Shown here: one piece after another, positions 53,217 through 62,417 of the stretch
Numbering within the stretch: the first letter of the stretch is position 1
How the letters are laid out: every line of letters begins with the position of its first letter
Origin: Burkholderia sp. Bp9143
GTDB taxonomy: Bacteria; Pseudomonadota; Gammaproteobacteria; Burkholderiales; Burkholderiaceae
DNA: 64,000 bases
Assembly: GCF_003853645.1 (NCBI RefSeq)
Contig: NZ_QTPO01000016.1
Span: 90,020 to 154,019 of the forward strand
Direction: 5' to 3'
Program-made: the position numbers and the translations under genes
Notes under the pieces: model-generated
Seen by the model: the letters and a program-made list of their open reading frames with translations, nothing else
What the model was told of the DNA's origin: nothing
The model's database searches: none

Positions 53217-54230
53217 TCAGTGATGGGCGACGACGACCTTGCCGATCATGTTGCCGGCCTCGACCAGCGCATGCGCTTCGATGAGACCTGCGGCGTCGAT
53301 GCCGTCAATGCGTCGGGTCAGGGTGTGCTTGAGACGGCCCTGGTCGACCAGCTGCGCCGCGCGGCGCAGCAACGCGTGTTGCCGTGCGAGGGTGTCGGTG
53401 GTGAACATCGCGCGGGTGAACATCAGCTCCCAGTGAATCGAGATGGATTTCCCCTTGAACGGACCGATGTCCAGACCCACCGGGTCGTCGATGAGGGCGA
53501 ACTGCCCTTCCGGGCGCAGCACGGCGGCGATTTGAGTCACATAGGCGGCGCTGTTGTTCAACCCGGCAACATGGGTGACGTGCTCGATACCGAGCGCGGC
53601 CAACTGGGCCGCCCAGGGTTGATGGTGATCAAGGACGTAATGCGCGCCATGAGCCAGCACCCACTCGCGGGTTTCCGGTCGCGAGGCCGTGCCGATGACG
53701 GTCATACCGGTCAGCTCGCGGGCCAGTTGGGTCAGAATCGAGCCGACACCGCCCGCCGCTCCGATCACGAGCAGCACGTTGTTGTCGGTCGGGTCCGCTG
53801 CCTGAACACGCAGACGGTCGAACAGCAGCTCCCACGCGGTGATCGTGGTCAGCGGCAACGAAGCGGCCTCCGCGAAATCCAGTGAGGTCGGCATGGGTCC
53901 GACGATGCGTTCGTCCACGGCGTGCAGCTCGCTGTTGCTGCCGGGTCGCTTGATGTCGCCCGCGTACCAGACACGGTCGCCTGCCTTGAAGCGCGTGGCC
54001 AGCGGACCGGTCGCGCGGACGATTCCCGCCGCGTCCCAGCCGGCGATGCGCGCACCGCCTTCCGGAATATCTCCGCCGCGCCGGATCTTGGTATCGACCG
54101 GGTTGACCGATACCGCCTTCACTTCCACCAGCAGATCGTGGTCGCGCAGTTCCGGCGTCGGCAGCTCGATATCCTGCAGCGCCTGCGGGTGGCTGATGGG
54201 ATGGTTCCGATAGAAGCCGATGGCTTTCAT
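53217..54230 (-). CDS. zinc-type alcohol dehydrogenase/quinone oxidoreductase
   Basis: The 337-residue MDR-family enzyme has the N-terminal block MKAIGFYRNHPISHPQALQD, the catalytic-domain GWDAAGIVRATGPLATRF and the Rossmann motif VIGAAGGVGSILTQLA. Structural zinc cysteines are absent, which suggests the zinc-independent quinone-reductase branch, using NADPH. The ATG at 54230 has GGAG 9 bp upstream. It is divergent from a LysR regulator and followed by a GlcG-like gene, which suggests a redox-stress or xenobiotic response unit. Confidence 0.85.
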   Translation of the reverse strand: MKAIGFYRNHPISHPQALQDIELPTPELRDHDLLVEVKAVSVNPVDTKIRRGGDIPEGGARIAGWDAAGIVRATGPLATRFKAGDRVWYAGDIKRPGSNSELHAVDERIVGPMPTSLDFAEAASLPLTTITAWELLFDRLRVQAADPTDNNVLLVIGAAGGVGSILTQLARELTGMTVIGTASRPETREWVLAHGAHYVLDHHQPWAAQLAALGIEHVTHVAGLNNSAAYVTQIAAVLRPEGQFALIDDPVGLDIGPFKGKSISIHWELMFTRAMFTTDTLARQHALLRRAAQLVDQGRLKHTLTRRIDGIDAAGLIEAHALVEAGNMIGKVVVAHH

Positions 54231-54327
54231 ACACGTGTTCTCCAAGGGTGATTGAGACCATGTTATCTTTCGTCGTTATACGGATAAATACCCACCGATC
54301 CCAAACACTTTCGTCACTTCAACGAAA

Positions 54328-55266
54328 ATGATTCGACTCGATGACGTTCAGATCTTCGTGCACACCGTGGATTACGGCAGCTTCTCGGAGGCGGCGCGCC
54401 AGCTGAATATCGCGCCGGCGCACGCGAGTGCATCGGTGCAGCGGCTCGAGAAGGCGCTGGACACGCGCCTGTTCACGCGGTCCACGCGAAGCATGCAATT
54501 GTCGGAGGCTGGAGAGCGTTACCTGCCGCATGCGCGGGTCATGATGGGTGCGCTGGAGCAAGGCCAGCAGGCCCTGGCAAACAGCCGGGGGGCGCTGTCC
54601 GGCCCGCTGCGGCTGTCCGCTCCATCTGACTTTGGTCGAAACCTGCTGTTGCCGTGGCTGGATGATTTTCAGCACCGGCACCCCGCTTTGTCGCTGCACC
54701 TGAAAATGAGCGACCGTGCGGCCGACCTTATCCGCCAGCCGCTGGATGCGGTCGTGCGCTACGGCGCGCTGCCCGATTCGTCTCTTCTGGCCATGAAGTT
54801 GGTCGACAACAACCGGCGCGCATTGTGTGCCGCGCCGTCCTACCTCGAACGGCATGGTGCACCGGCGAAAGTCGACGACCTGCGGCGGCACAACTGCCTT
54901 CGGTACGTCTGGAGCGAGCAGATACATGAGCGCTGGCGCTTTACCCCGCCCGGCGGCGACCGCACCGTGGCGGTCACCGGTAATCGCATCAGCGACGATG
55001 CCGATGCGGTTCGTCGCTGGGCGATAGCCGGGGAAGGCCTTATCTATAAGTCGCGACTGGACCTCATCGACGACCTGAGGGCTGGGCGACTGATGGAGTT
55101 ATTTCCGCCGGAGTATTGCGAGCCTGCACCGTTGCACTTGATCTGTGCGCACCGTGCGCAACTGACGCCGACGATCAACGAGTTGCACGCCTTTCTACGG
55201 GAGCGCTGCGCTGCATTGCTTTCCAGCCATCCGTCAGGTGGCGCTCAGGCTGTAATCGCGACTTGA
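54328..55266 (+). CDS. LysR-family regulator of the oxidoreductase unit
   Basis: The 312-residue protein has the LysR winged helix (MIRLDDVQIFVHTVDYGSFS then APAHASASVQRLEKALDTRL, about 1-60) and a substrate-binding domain of the CrgA-like group (SGPLRLSAPSDFGRNLLLPW; IYKSRLDLIDDLRAGRLMEL). It lies divergent from the MDR oxidoreductase gene with a 97-bp AT-rich gap, the usual arrangement for control. It probably responds to a quinone or electrophile, by analogy only. Confidence 0.87.
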   Translation: MIRLDDVQIFVHTVDYGSFSEAARQLNIAPAHASASVQRLEKALDTRLFTRSTRSMQLSEAGERYLPHARVMMGALEQGQQALANSRGALSGPLRLSAPSDFGRNLLLPWLDDFQHRHPALSLHLKMSDRAADLIRQPLDAVVRYGALPDSSLLAMKLVDNNRRALCAAPSYLERHGAPAKVDDLRRHNCLRYVWSEQIHERWRFTPPGGDRTVAVTGNRISDDADAVRRWAIAGEGLIYKSRLDLIDDLRAGRLMELFPPEYCEPAPLHLICAHRAQLTPTINELHAFLRERCAALLSSHPSGGAQAVIAT

Positions 55267-56100
55267 ATGGCTGCAGCCAGGCGCGTAACGGACTCCTGAA
55301 TATGCGAATCCCATTGATCACGAATGGCACCTTCTTTCGAAAAACTTAACGATTCCTTTGAGCCGCCACCACACATCCTCCCTACTCAACAGCATCGAAG
55401 GGTTGTCGCTATTGAGCATTTGCACGGCGGCCAAGCTCGGAATTGCAGAATTCCGAGCGTGACGAAGCTTATTGAGCACCCATTGCCTGTTTATTTCCGT
55501 CACTTATCCCCTATTCGTCGACCATGTTTATGGACGTAGATCTCTCGTATCGTGAGTTATAAATTCGTTTCATTAATCATTGTTGCCACCGGCAGTGACG
55601 AAGTGCGATCCCCGAGGTCGAGCATATCCTTCGCAAGCTGGCTCACTTGTGGCATGGCCTTGTCTCCCGTTGCAGAAGTGACCTGTCGGCTGCAACCATG
55701 CAAGCGCGGCGAATGCGATTTTTATTGAATCGCATACATTCATGCAAAGCGCGTATCCGGTCTGCCGAACGAACAGTAAAAGCACCATGAAGACGAATGG
55801 CACGGCCAATTTTTTAAACCGCGACCTGAAGTCACGTTGCCATGACATCAAGTCGTCGTCAGCTCACGTCCTCTCATTGTTTACGATTCGACTGTCGGGC
55901 ATACAGGTGATGCAAGCTGTCAGTCAGGAAATCAAGCTGTATATCTTCCCACCCGAAGTGACGGCCTTGAATTCCTTCGACCGTTACCTATGATTGATCC
56001 GACCAGGAGACGCATTTGCCACGCTGACCGCAGTAATTGGCGTTTCGCGCCTCGGGCATCCGCATTGACGACTCGTTGAATTCAACGCAGGAGTGAAGCC
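55267..56100. other. AT-richer non-coding stretch
   Basis: This interval is noticeably less GC-rich than the rest. One minus-strand frame (55573-55851, MSWQRDFRSRFKKLAVPFVF, one transmembrane segment) could be a small membrane protein, but it lacks a ribosome-binding site or homology. Other frames are shorter. The composition suggests acquired DNA. Confidence 0.4.
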
Positions 56101-57906
56101 ATGTCTCGAACGCGATTTCGGCCTGAGACCGACGGTTATGCATTCTCGAACACCTGGATGTGGGACGACACGGAAAAGGCGACGGTCACCCAAGTCGTCA
56201 CCGATGCGCTTGCCGCAGTGGAAATCGTGCTCTCGCCCTTGATTCTCGCGGCGGGAGGCCCCGTGCTCGTCGCGGAAGCGGGCGTCCCGTTTATCGGGCC
56301 ATGGCTCGTCTACGAGACAGTGAAAGCCGCAAACGACGCGATCGTGAACCAGATCGCCAATGCAATCGAGACCAGCAACGGCGGCGTCTATGGCCTGTGC
56401 GGCGGGATGGCGTTCTCGTCGTGCGACTATTTCCTCAAGGGATGGATCGTTCCGCGCGGCACCGGTCCGAACGATCAGCCGCAGCGCACGACGCCCGAAG
56501 GCACCGCGCTGCGCGACTACATCTGGTCGCGCCTGCTGAAGAGCGTTCAGGACAACGCAGCAACCTTCCTGCAGTGGATGGCGGTGTTCCACTTCGGCGG
56601 AGATGGAGGCCGTACTTGGCTGAAGGGCAACTCGCTCGCTCATCTGGCGACGCTCAAGGCCCGCATCGACGGCGGCACGCCCGTTCCGATCGGCTTGATC
56701 GGGACGACCTGGAGCCCGTTCGACAACCATCAGGTGCTCGTCTACGGTTACCAGGACAACCCGAACGGGACGACCACCCTGTTCATCTATGACAATCGCG
56801 TCCCGGACACGGAGTCGACGACGGTCCTCGATTTCAGCGGCCCCGATCTCGCCGCCACGGAAAGCGCGGCGGACGCGGCTCGTGGCCCGCTGCAGGGATT
56901 CTTCTGCACGACTTACGGTCCGCAGGTGCCACCCAAGGCGGTCGTCCTTGGTGCGGGGCTCACGCTCTCTCCCGCCGTGCAGGAAGTCGGCAGGCCGGTG
57001 GGCGTGCAGTTCACGGCGGCCAATGTCGGCTATCACGCGTCGCCGGCCTTCCAGCTCGTCGCGGCGGACAATGGCGGCAATCTCGCCGAAGAGGGTAGCG
57101 CGAACGCCATCGACCAGGGCTCGACGCGCACGCTCAACTCCCAATTGGTCTTCGACAGTGCGGGCAGTCACACGGTCCGCGTGTTCGCCGACCTGGGCGT
57201 TCACAGCGGCATCCACGTCGTCAAGCAACTCCCTGTGGAAGGCTCGACCCAAACACCGATCCAGACCGAGCTGGTTCTCGATCACCGCAATATTCGCTCG
57301 GTTACCGATACGCAATGCCAGGTCACCAATCAAGCGGGCACCCAGGCTTCGTTTACCGTCGACACGGCTGACATGGGAAGCGGCGTGACCTATCAGTGGA
57401 CAGCCAGCGGTGGTGCGTCTCCGGTCGGCAATGCCACATCTTCGATCTTTACCGTGCAGCTTCCGGCGGCGGTCGGCGACTCGGTCACGATCGGCGTTCG
57501 CGTGACGCGCCCCGATGGCGTATTCACGACCGGACAGGACACCTTCACCACGATATCCGCGCAAGCGGCGGGACTCCAGGAGGTGCTCTGCGAGATCGAG
57601 CATATTCTGACCCAGGCGCCATTCAGCGGGATTCCCATCGGCCCCGATCCCGGTCCGGACGGCGGCGTCATTGCCCCCGATCCGGCGGTGATTGCGTCAC
57701 TTGGCCCGACGGCCCTGGCTTCTCTGCGCACTGCCGCGGCCGGCGTGGTGACGGCAGTCGACGCCGCGATCAAGACGAACGCGACGGTCGTGATGAGGCC
57801 GGGCATTCAATCGACGGCTGTCGATGCGGCGGCAACGAAAGCGATCGCGAAGGTGGCCCCGATCGGCGCCACTGCCGTGACGAGCGTGCTCGGCCCGGCA
57901 CGATAG
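56101..57906 (+). CDS. papain-like peptidase with Ig-like repeats
   Basis: This 601-residue protein has an N-terminal papain-like domain. The nucleophile is probably Cys in GVYGLCGGMAFSSCDYF (about 100), the His in SPFDNHQVLVYGYQD (about 209) and an Asn/Asp in FIYDNRVP (about 230). About 280-500 holds two beta-sandwich segments (GVQFTAANVGYHASPAFQLV; VTYQWTASGGASP) and the end is helical and Ala-rich. One hydrophobic stretch lies near 45-65, with no classic signal. GGAG precedes the ATG. It may be an effector or toxin. Confidence 0.7.
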   Translation: MSRTRFRPETDGYAFSNTWMWDDTEKATVTQVVTDALAAVEIVLSPLILAAGGPVLVAEAGVPFIGPWLVYETVKAANDAIVNQIANAIETSNGGVYGLCGGMAFSSCDYFLKGWIVPRGTGPNDQPQRTTPEGTALRDYIWSRLLKSVQDNAATFLQWMAVFHFGGDGGRTWLKGNSLAHLATLKARIDGGTPVPIGLIGTTWSPFDNHQVLVYGYQDNPNGTTTLFIYDNRVPDTESTTVLDFSGPDLAATESAADAARGPLQGFFCTTYGPQVPPKAVVLGAGLTLSPAVQEVGRPVGVQFTAANVGYHASPAFQLVAADNGGNLAEEGSANAIDQGSTRTLNSQLVFDSAGSHTVRVFADLGVHSGIHVVKQLPVEGSTQTPIQTELVLDHRNIRSVTDTQCQVTNQAGTQASFTVDTADMGSGVTYQWTASGGASPVGNATSSIFTVQLPAAVGDSVTIGVRVTRPDGVFTTGQDTFTTISAQAAGLQEVLCEIEHILTQAPFSGIPIGPDPGPDGGVIAPDPAVIASLGPTALASLRTAAAGVVTAVDAAIKTNATVVMRPGIQSTAVDAAATKAIAKVAPIGATAVTSVLGPAR

Positions 57907-57947
57907 TCTCGAACGCGAACAAGCGCGTCGGGAAACGGCTTTCGCAG

Positions 57948-57989
57948 ACACCGGACATTCGCGGCCCCGGGCCTCCGGATGTCCGGTGT
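57948..57989. terminator. inverted repeat after the papain-like gene
   Basis: ACACCGGACAT and ATGTCCGGTGT form an 11-bp perfect stem across a GC-rich loop, starting 41 bp after the stop at 57906. No T-run follows, so it could be a weak or factor-assisted terminator. Confidence 0.4.
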
Positions 57990-57994
57990 GCGAC

Positions 57995-58190
57995 CTCTTT
58001 CAACAGCGCGCCGCCGGCATCGGCCTGCAAGCCGTGGCTCGTTGCGCTCCATCACGACACCTTCCAGCTTGCCGCGAGCAAGAGCGGTACTTCCAGCAAG
58101 ACGGCGGCCGTCTCCGCCAGTCGCGAAACGAGCAGCAGCACGCGGATCGTTCCGAGGGCGAAGCCGATCGCAAACACGATCGACGCTTAT
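57995..58190 (-). pseudogene. inner-membrane protein remnant
   Basis: The frame reads IVFAIGFALGTIRVLLLVSR then LAETAAVLLEVPLLLAASW, two adjacent helices of a small conserved inner-membrane protein known in proteobacteria. A TAA lies just before the block, a TGA stops it after SWKVS (58052-58054), and the sequence then continues in the same frame as SHGLQADAGGALLKE. Both ends of the gene are therefore missing. No complete copy is in the window. Confidence 0.5.
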
Positions 58191-58279
58191 ACGCAGCCGG
58201 CGTTGGCGCAGGCTCCCCACTTGACGGGACTACCGGCGCACCTTGTCATGACGTTTCGCGTTCATCTCGTGCGTTGCGT

Positions 58280-58732
58280 TCAGCACGTCACAAGATCCGT
58301 ATGCCCGAAGCCTTTCGAATAGTCGAGCACCGAAATGACGGTCGGCGTGATCCGGAAAATCCGGACCTCATCCGGTGACGGCATGGGCATCGGCAACGAG
58401 ACCTGCGCCGGATATTTGAGCGGAAGCATGCGCAGGACCTTTTCGGCTTCGGTACGATCGGTCACCGGTTGCGCATGCGCCGCCATCGACAGACCGGTAA
58501 TCGCCATCAGGTCATCGGTATCGTGATCGATCGTCAGCGAAACGCGATCGTCTCGCGCCAGATTCGCTGCCTTCTGGCTGTCGAGGCCGCAAAGGAAGTA
58601 CAGCGTGAGACCGTCGTTGACATAGCCGACGGTTGTCGCCTGCGGCCAACCGTCCGGCCTGAGCGTAGCGACCGTCATGATCCGGTGCTGATCCAGCAGC
58701 GCCAGTATCGTGTCCTTGAAAAGTGCATCCAT
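58280..58732 (-). CDS. pyridoxamine-5'-phosphate-oxidase-fold protein
   Basis: The 150-residue protein has the split-barrel FMN-binding fold: HRIMTVATLRPDGWPQATTV, then GLTLYFLCGLDSQKAANLAR and DDRVSLTIDHDTDDLMAITG. These small members are general flavin or F420-type reductases, or merely bind flavin, not the true vitamin B6 enzyme. A GGAGACGCAAC region precedes the ATG at 58732. It has no operon partner. Confidence 0.83.
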   Translation of the reverse strand: MDALFKDTILALLDQHRIMTVATLRPDGWPQATTVGYVNDGLTLYFLCGLDSQKAANLARDDRVSLTIDHDTDDLMAITGLSMAAHAQPVTDRTEAEKVLRMLPLKYPAQVSLPMPMPSPDEVRIFRITPTVISVLDYSKGFGHTDLVTC

Positions 58733-59089
58733 GTTGCGTCTCCGGGGTTGAAGCTCACCCAGACATCACCACGGCCGCGATTGTCCGCCGTCACTGCGCG
58801 TGAATGCGTGCTGTCGATCCGTTCCCTACATTCGCACCAATATGACGTCGAAGGTAGCTTGCGCGAGACAACGGTCGTTCATGTCAGTATGCGCCCGGCA
58901 ACTGATTGGTGCCAAAGCTTCGTTCGAACGTGAATGCCGTGGTCGCGAGCAGCAGCTTCTCAAACAGCCAGATCAGATAGCGATACGGCTCGATGTTGTT
59001 CGCCCTGCTGGTTCATGCCGCGTCCCAGACCATGTCGAATCGAGCAAATTCAACCGCGTTTTCAAGCGGGTTCTCTCAACTTGTCGAGG
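58733..59089. other. non-coding gap
   Basis: No supported gene is present; both strands carry only short frames. No promoter or repeat was assigned. Confidence 0.5.
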
Positions 59090-59815
59090 CTATCGAAGTG
59101 CGGCGCCGACATCCGCGCGCCGGCCGTGTGCCATGGCGCTACGCCCGGGTGACGCTTCGGCCGGGCCGCGCGTGCCGATGACGCTGAACATCAGCTGATC
59201 CATCTCCTTGATGATATCGGCAAGGACTGTCGTGATGACCGCGAACTCGCGGCCATACGAGCCCGCGCGCGCGGCGGCGATGCGCGCATTCAGCGCGACG
59301 ATGTTGGCTTGCATTGAGATGCTGCCCAATTGTTCGGCGATGCTCGCCTGACGTTTGAGCGCCTCGGCCTCGATGCCGCGCATTTCGTTCTGGTATGCGA
59401 GCGTAATCTGCTGCAGCAGCTCGAGCAACGGAGTGGCTTGTCTGACGAGCGCGTCGACCTGTTCGTCTGTGGCAGCGCTGCCCGATTCGAGACTCGCGAG
59501 CACTTTGGCCGTGTGCGCGATGAAGTGCCGGACATGCTCGTCTGCGCGCGGAGTGCCGAAATAGAGTTGCCTCAGCGCGTCGGAGAACACGCCAGGTAAC
59601 TGCTCGTTGCCCTCGACCAGATCGGCGTGTGCATTCGCGAACATGGCCGCACTTTGCCTCGCGACGTCCAGTGCGGCATCGTCTCCGCGCGAAGCGAGCA
59701 GCACGTGCAGCACGATACGTTGCGACAGCATCCGCTGCCGGCCGGCCAGATTGATGAGCGCGCCGATCGCTTGCGCCGAGACCGGGGCGTGAGTCGAATG
59801 CGTCTGTCGTTTCAT
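59090..59815 (-). CDS. PilJ-N/MCP-like sensory protein
   Basis: The 241-residue protein opens with a type-IV-pilus-chemotaxis-like sensory segment (GALINLAGRQRMLSQRIVLH; PilJ-type N-terminal domain) and ends with a methyl-accepting signalling helix containing SMQANIVALNARIAAARAGS and GREFAVITTVLADIIKEMDQ. There is no transmembrane segment, so it is cytosolic. The signalling hairpin seems truncated, and the last 30 residues (PAEASPGRSAMAHGRR) look unrelated. The ATG at 59815 lies about 90 nt below a strong terminator-like hairpin. Confidence 0.7.
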   Translation of the reverse strand: MKRQTHSTHAPVSAQAIGALINLAGRQRMLSQRIVLHVLLASRGDDAALDVARQSAAMFANAHADLVEGNEQLPGVFSDALRQLYFGTPRADEHVRHFIAHTAKVLASLESGSAATDEQVDALVRQATPLLELLQQITLAYQNEMRGIEAEALKRQASIAEQLGSISMQANIVALNARIAAARAGSYGREFAVITTVLADIIKEMDQLMFSVIGTRGPAEASPGRSAMAHGRRADVGAALR

Positions 59816-60837
59816 GTGTTGGAAGGTGTAGGGCGGAGATCGCCGATGTGTCGAACCGCGTGGGAGCACGGCGCGCATCCCGGCTCCTCCTGTCATCGAG
59901 ACAAAAAAAATCCCGGAGCGACACGCGCACGAACCGATCGGCCGATCAGCGCAAGAGTCGCTCCGGGACGCCATTGCCCCGCATCCGCTCGTAAGAGCGT
60001 AGGGAAAACTGGTGAAACGCAACGGCCGCCGTTGGCCAGTATCGGATCCAACGCAATACCTGTGCCAATTCGTGCTGCCTCGTGCCCGCAGATGGGCCGA
60101 CGCGCGCGACTCGACATGTCTGTATTGCGCAAAGCCATGCCGCCGTTAGCGCACTGGGCAAGCGTACGCCATTTCATTGCCGGCTCCGGGGAGCGGCGGT
60201 TGAAAATCGATTGGCGCCGAAGTGAAATGAAGCCGAGTCACGCGTGTTGCGTGTGGTGCGGCATGAATGGAGATGGTGCAATTCAATGATGTGCTGCACC
60301 ACGATTGCACACCGGTTGTCGCGCGCTTCAATTTGCCGGCATGAAGAAAGGGGGAATCTGCAAGTGATTGCCGAAACATTTGTGGTCGGGTTAGCGCATG
60401 TCGAGGTCGCTTTCGGGACCTCTGGAGCACGACGGCTGGCTGATGGGCGTGCGCGGCCACTGCCAGCGGATGCGTGCTGTCGGCCAGAAGGCGACCTTTG
60501 TTCGCGGCGCGGCCATGACATTCGGGCTGCAGTTCCTCTTCGGAACCGGCCGTTCGAACCGCCAGAACCCCAGCGTCGTCTCAGGGTCGACTGCTGTCGA
60601 CTCACACTTGGGAAGTGGCAATTCATGCACAATGTCGAACCGTCGCCCTTTTGGCGGGAGTCGGCGTTCAAACAGCGTGAGGCTCCGCAGACCATTGTCC
60701 GTTCGTTCACACTTTCGCACGAACGGACTGCCCCAACTGAGCTGCGACCCAGCGATAGTGCTACCACTTTTGCGGCCCGCTCCTCACGTGCGTGGGAACC
60801 GCGTATAAGCCCTTCAACTCATGCGAACGTTCTTGTC
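59816..60837. other. non-coding stretch with structured leader and decayed sequence
   Basis: The left part holds the hairpin and T-run described separately. The rest (60.0-60.84 kb) has only overlapping short frames without family signatures and resembles the decayed 50.9-51.7 kb stretch. No start or ribosome-binding site is convincing. Confidence 0.4.
59903..59968 (-). terminator. strong intrinsic terminator upstream of the PilJ-like gene
   Basis: On the minus strand GTCGCTCCGGGA is followed immediately by eight Ts. Its partner TCCCGGAGCGAC lies 34 nt upstream, giving a 12-bp perfect stem whose loop holds an inner palindrome (GATCGGCCGATC). A smaller hairpin CGCTC-GTAA-GAGCG lies just upstream (59986-59999). 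It is 88 bp from the ATG at 59815 on the same strand. It ends either a small RNA or an attenuated leader. Confidence 0.7.
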
Positions 60838-61416
60838 ATGCCAGAAGATTTCGAAGTTCACGGCCCGCACGATCATGCAGTAGAGCCCCATGCGGCGCAT
60901 GGAGAAGACCACGCAGCGGCGCGCATCGCCGTGATGACTGCTGTGCTGGCCTGCGTCGGCGCGATTTCCGCATACCAGAGCGGTGCGGACGAGAATTTCG
61001 CGTTGCTGCACAAGAACGAGGCCGCGATCCAGAAAACCGAGGCAGCTAACCTGTGGGCCTACTACCAAGCAAAGGGCGAAAAGCAGAATCTAGCCGAGCT
61101 CGGTGCGGCCTTGAGCCAGGAAGCGTCGCCGCAAAGAAAGCGTTTCGAAGCAGACGCGGCGCGGTATCGCGAAGAGAAGGAGCCGATCCGCAAGCGCGCC
61201 GAAGCGCTCGAGCAAGAAGTCGTGAAGAGCAATGCTGCAAGCGAGGAGCGGCTACACCGGCACCATCGTTGGGCGCAGGCCACTACCATCATTCAGATCT
61301 CGATCGCGCTTGCTGCGATCACGATTCTCACGCGGCGGAAATGGATGCAACACCTGTCGATGGGCGCTGCCGCGATCGGCGTCGTACTGACAGGGCTGGC
61401 GTTCTTCGGTGTGTAG
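60838..61416 (+). CDS. DUF4337-type membrane protein
   Basis: The 192-residue protein has a His-rich start (VHGPHDHAVEPHAAHGEDHA), one hydrophobic segment (about 26-45), a long charged coiled coil (about 50-135) and two C-terminal helices (IIQISIALAAITILTRRKWM; AAIGVVLTGLAFFGV). The plan fits DUF4337, small inner-membrane proteins of unknown role. The ATG at 60838 has only a weak ribosome-binding site. The N-terminal His cluster may bind metal. Confidence 0.8.
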   Translation: MPEDFEVHGPHDHAVEPHAAHGEDHAAARIAVMTAVLACVGAISAYQSGADENFALLHKNEAAIQKTEAANLWAYYQAKGEKQNLAELGAALSQEASPQRKRFEADAARYREEKEPIRKRAEALEQEVVKSNAASEERLHRHHRWAQATTIIQISIALAAITILTRRKWMQHLSMGAAAIGVVLTGLAFFGV

Positions 61417-61529
61417 CGGCCCGACGAGCGGGCGCTTGTCGGCCACGTCCGGACGTTCGACGCAACGACTTAAATAGTTGACAATGCCAGGTATCTGCAG
61501 CTCGCCCGATGCCATGCCTCGGTAATGAC

Positions 61530-62036
61530 ATGAAACTGCTTTCTCCTTCCGATTGTTCGGCATGGCTGAAAAGTGAGGATTGTTGTGAAAACCCGTACGG
61601 GCGGCTTGGATTCAGCATGTCCTCGTATTTGCAGTTTGCGATCCCGAAAGGCGATGGGGAAGTTGTGCGGATGGTCGGTCGTATCCGTACTTGCCTCGCT
61701 TCACCGCGAACCTGCCTGTTCCAGGTCACTGACTGGTCGCGATATGCGGAACTTGAGAATTCGATATTGAGTGATCTGGAATCGACATGTTCGGGCGACC
61801 TGAAACAGTTCGATCCCGTTGGCATATTGTTTGAACCCAACGAAGTAGGTGAGATGTTTGAGTGTTGCGTTCGTGTGATCCGTTGCGGCATGAGCGCGTA
61901 CTTATACGCACCGCGGCGCGCCACCTTTCTTATGTGGGAGGGAGACCTTGTCGATGTGTGGACGAACGGACCTGATCTGCGAGACCAGCTTGCGCAATGG
62001 CTAAGAAGCGAGCGGTTCCGCATTACAAGTTTTTAG
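61530..62036 (+). CDS. hypothetical protein, possible immunity-type protein
   Basis: This 168-residue protein has no family that I recognise. It begins MKLLSPSDCSAWLKSEDCCE (an alternative ATG at 61509 adds 7 residues) and contains SSYLQFAIPKGDGEVVRMVG and a later pair of cysteines (FECCVRVIRCGM). The frame is open to 62036 and the next gene starts 27-36 bp later, so the two may form a unit. Its compact Cys-containing plan and small partner recall immunity proteins of toxin loci, but no toxin is adjacent. Confidence 0.55.
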   Translation: MKLLSPSDCSAWLKSEDCCENPYGRLGFSMSSYLQFAIPKGDGEVVRMVGRIRTCLASPRTCLFQVTDWSRYAELENSILSDLESTCSGDLKQFDPVGILFEPNEVGEMFECCVRVIRCGMSAYLYAPRRATFLMWEGDLVDVWTNGPDLRDQLAQWLRSERFRITSF

Positions 62037-62072
62037 TCAGCGACCTTCAACGACAGAACAGAGGTGAACGCC

Positions 62073-62417
62073 GTGTCAGTTGTCGAGACCTTGATGGAAA
62101 CCGCAATCGCTGACGTCGATCATTTGCGTTTGATGGATGCGCAAGGAGATGACTTCGGCATAACCCGCGACGTCGATTTTTGCCTAGTCGCGTCGTCTGC
62201 CGAGAAGGCATCGACTGTTGCGGGCTTTGTTAACGACTACCAGTACGGGCGCGCTTCGGTGCAGCAGGATGACGACCAGTTTCGCGTCCTGGTCGTCATC
62301 CCCATGTCAGTGCTCCAGCACAATATTTTGGCGGTGTCGGGATTCATGACGTGTATTTCAGCGCTGTTTGGAGTGACCTACGATGGTTGGGGGTGCGTCG
62401 TTCAGAAACGGAACTGA
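62073..62417 (+). CDS. RraB-like (RNase E inhibitor family) protein
   Basis: The 114-residue protein (VSVVETLMETAIADVDHLRL) has the RraB/DUF695-type pattern: DFCLVASSAEKASTVAGFVN, FRVLVVIPMSVLQHNILAVS and the C-terminal block GVTYDGWGCVV, close to the family's YDGWG end. RraB proper restrains RNase E, but many short members act as immunity proteins. The GTG at 62073 follows AGAGGTG; an in-frame GTG at 62064 is also possible. It follows the 168-residue hypothetical gene. Confidence 0.65.
   Translation: MSVVETLMETAIADVDHLRLMDAQGDDFGITRDVDFCLVASSAEKASTVAGFVNDYQYGRASVQQDDDQFRVLVVIPMSVLQHNILAVSGFMTCISALFGVTYDGWGCVVQKRN

Noticed and set aside
55573..55851. 92-codon minus-strand frame with one transmembrane segment.
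   Set aside because: No ribosome-binding site or family match, and composition near the edge of chance.
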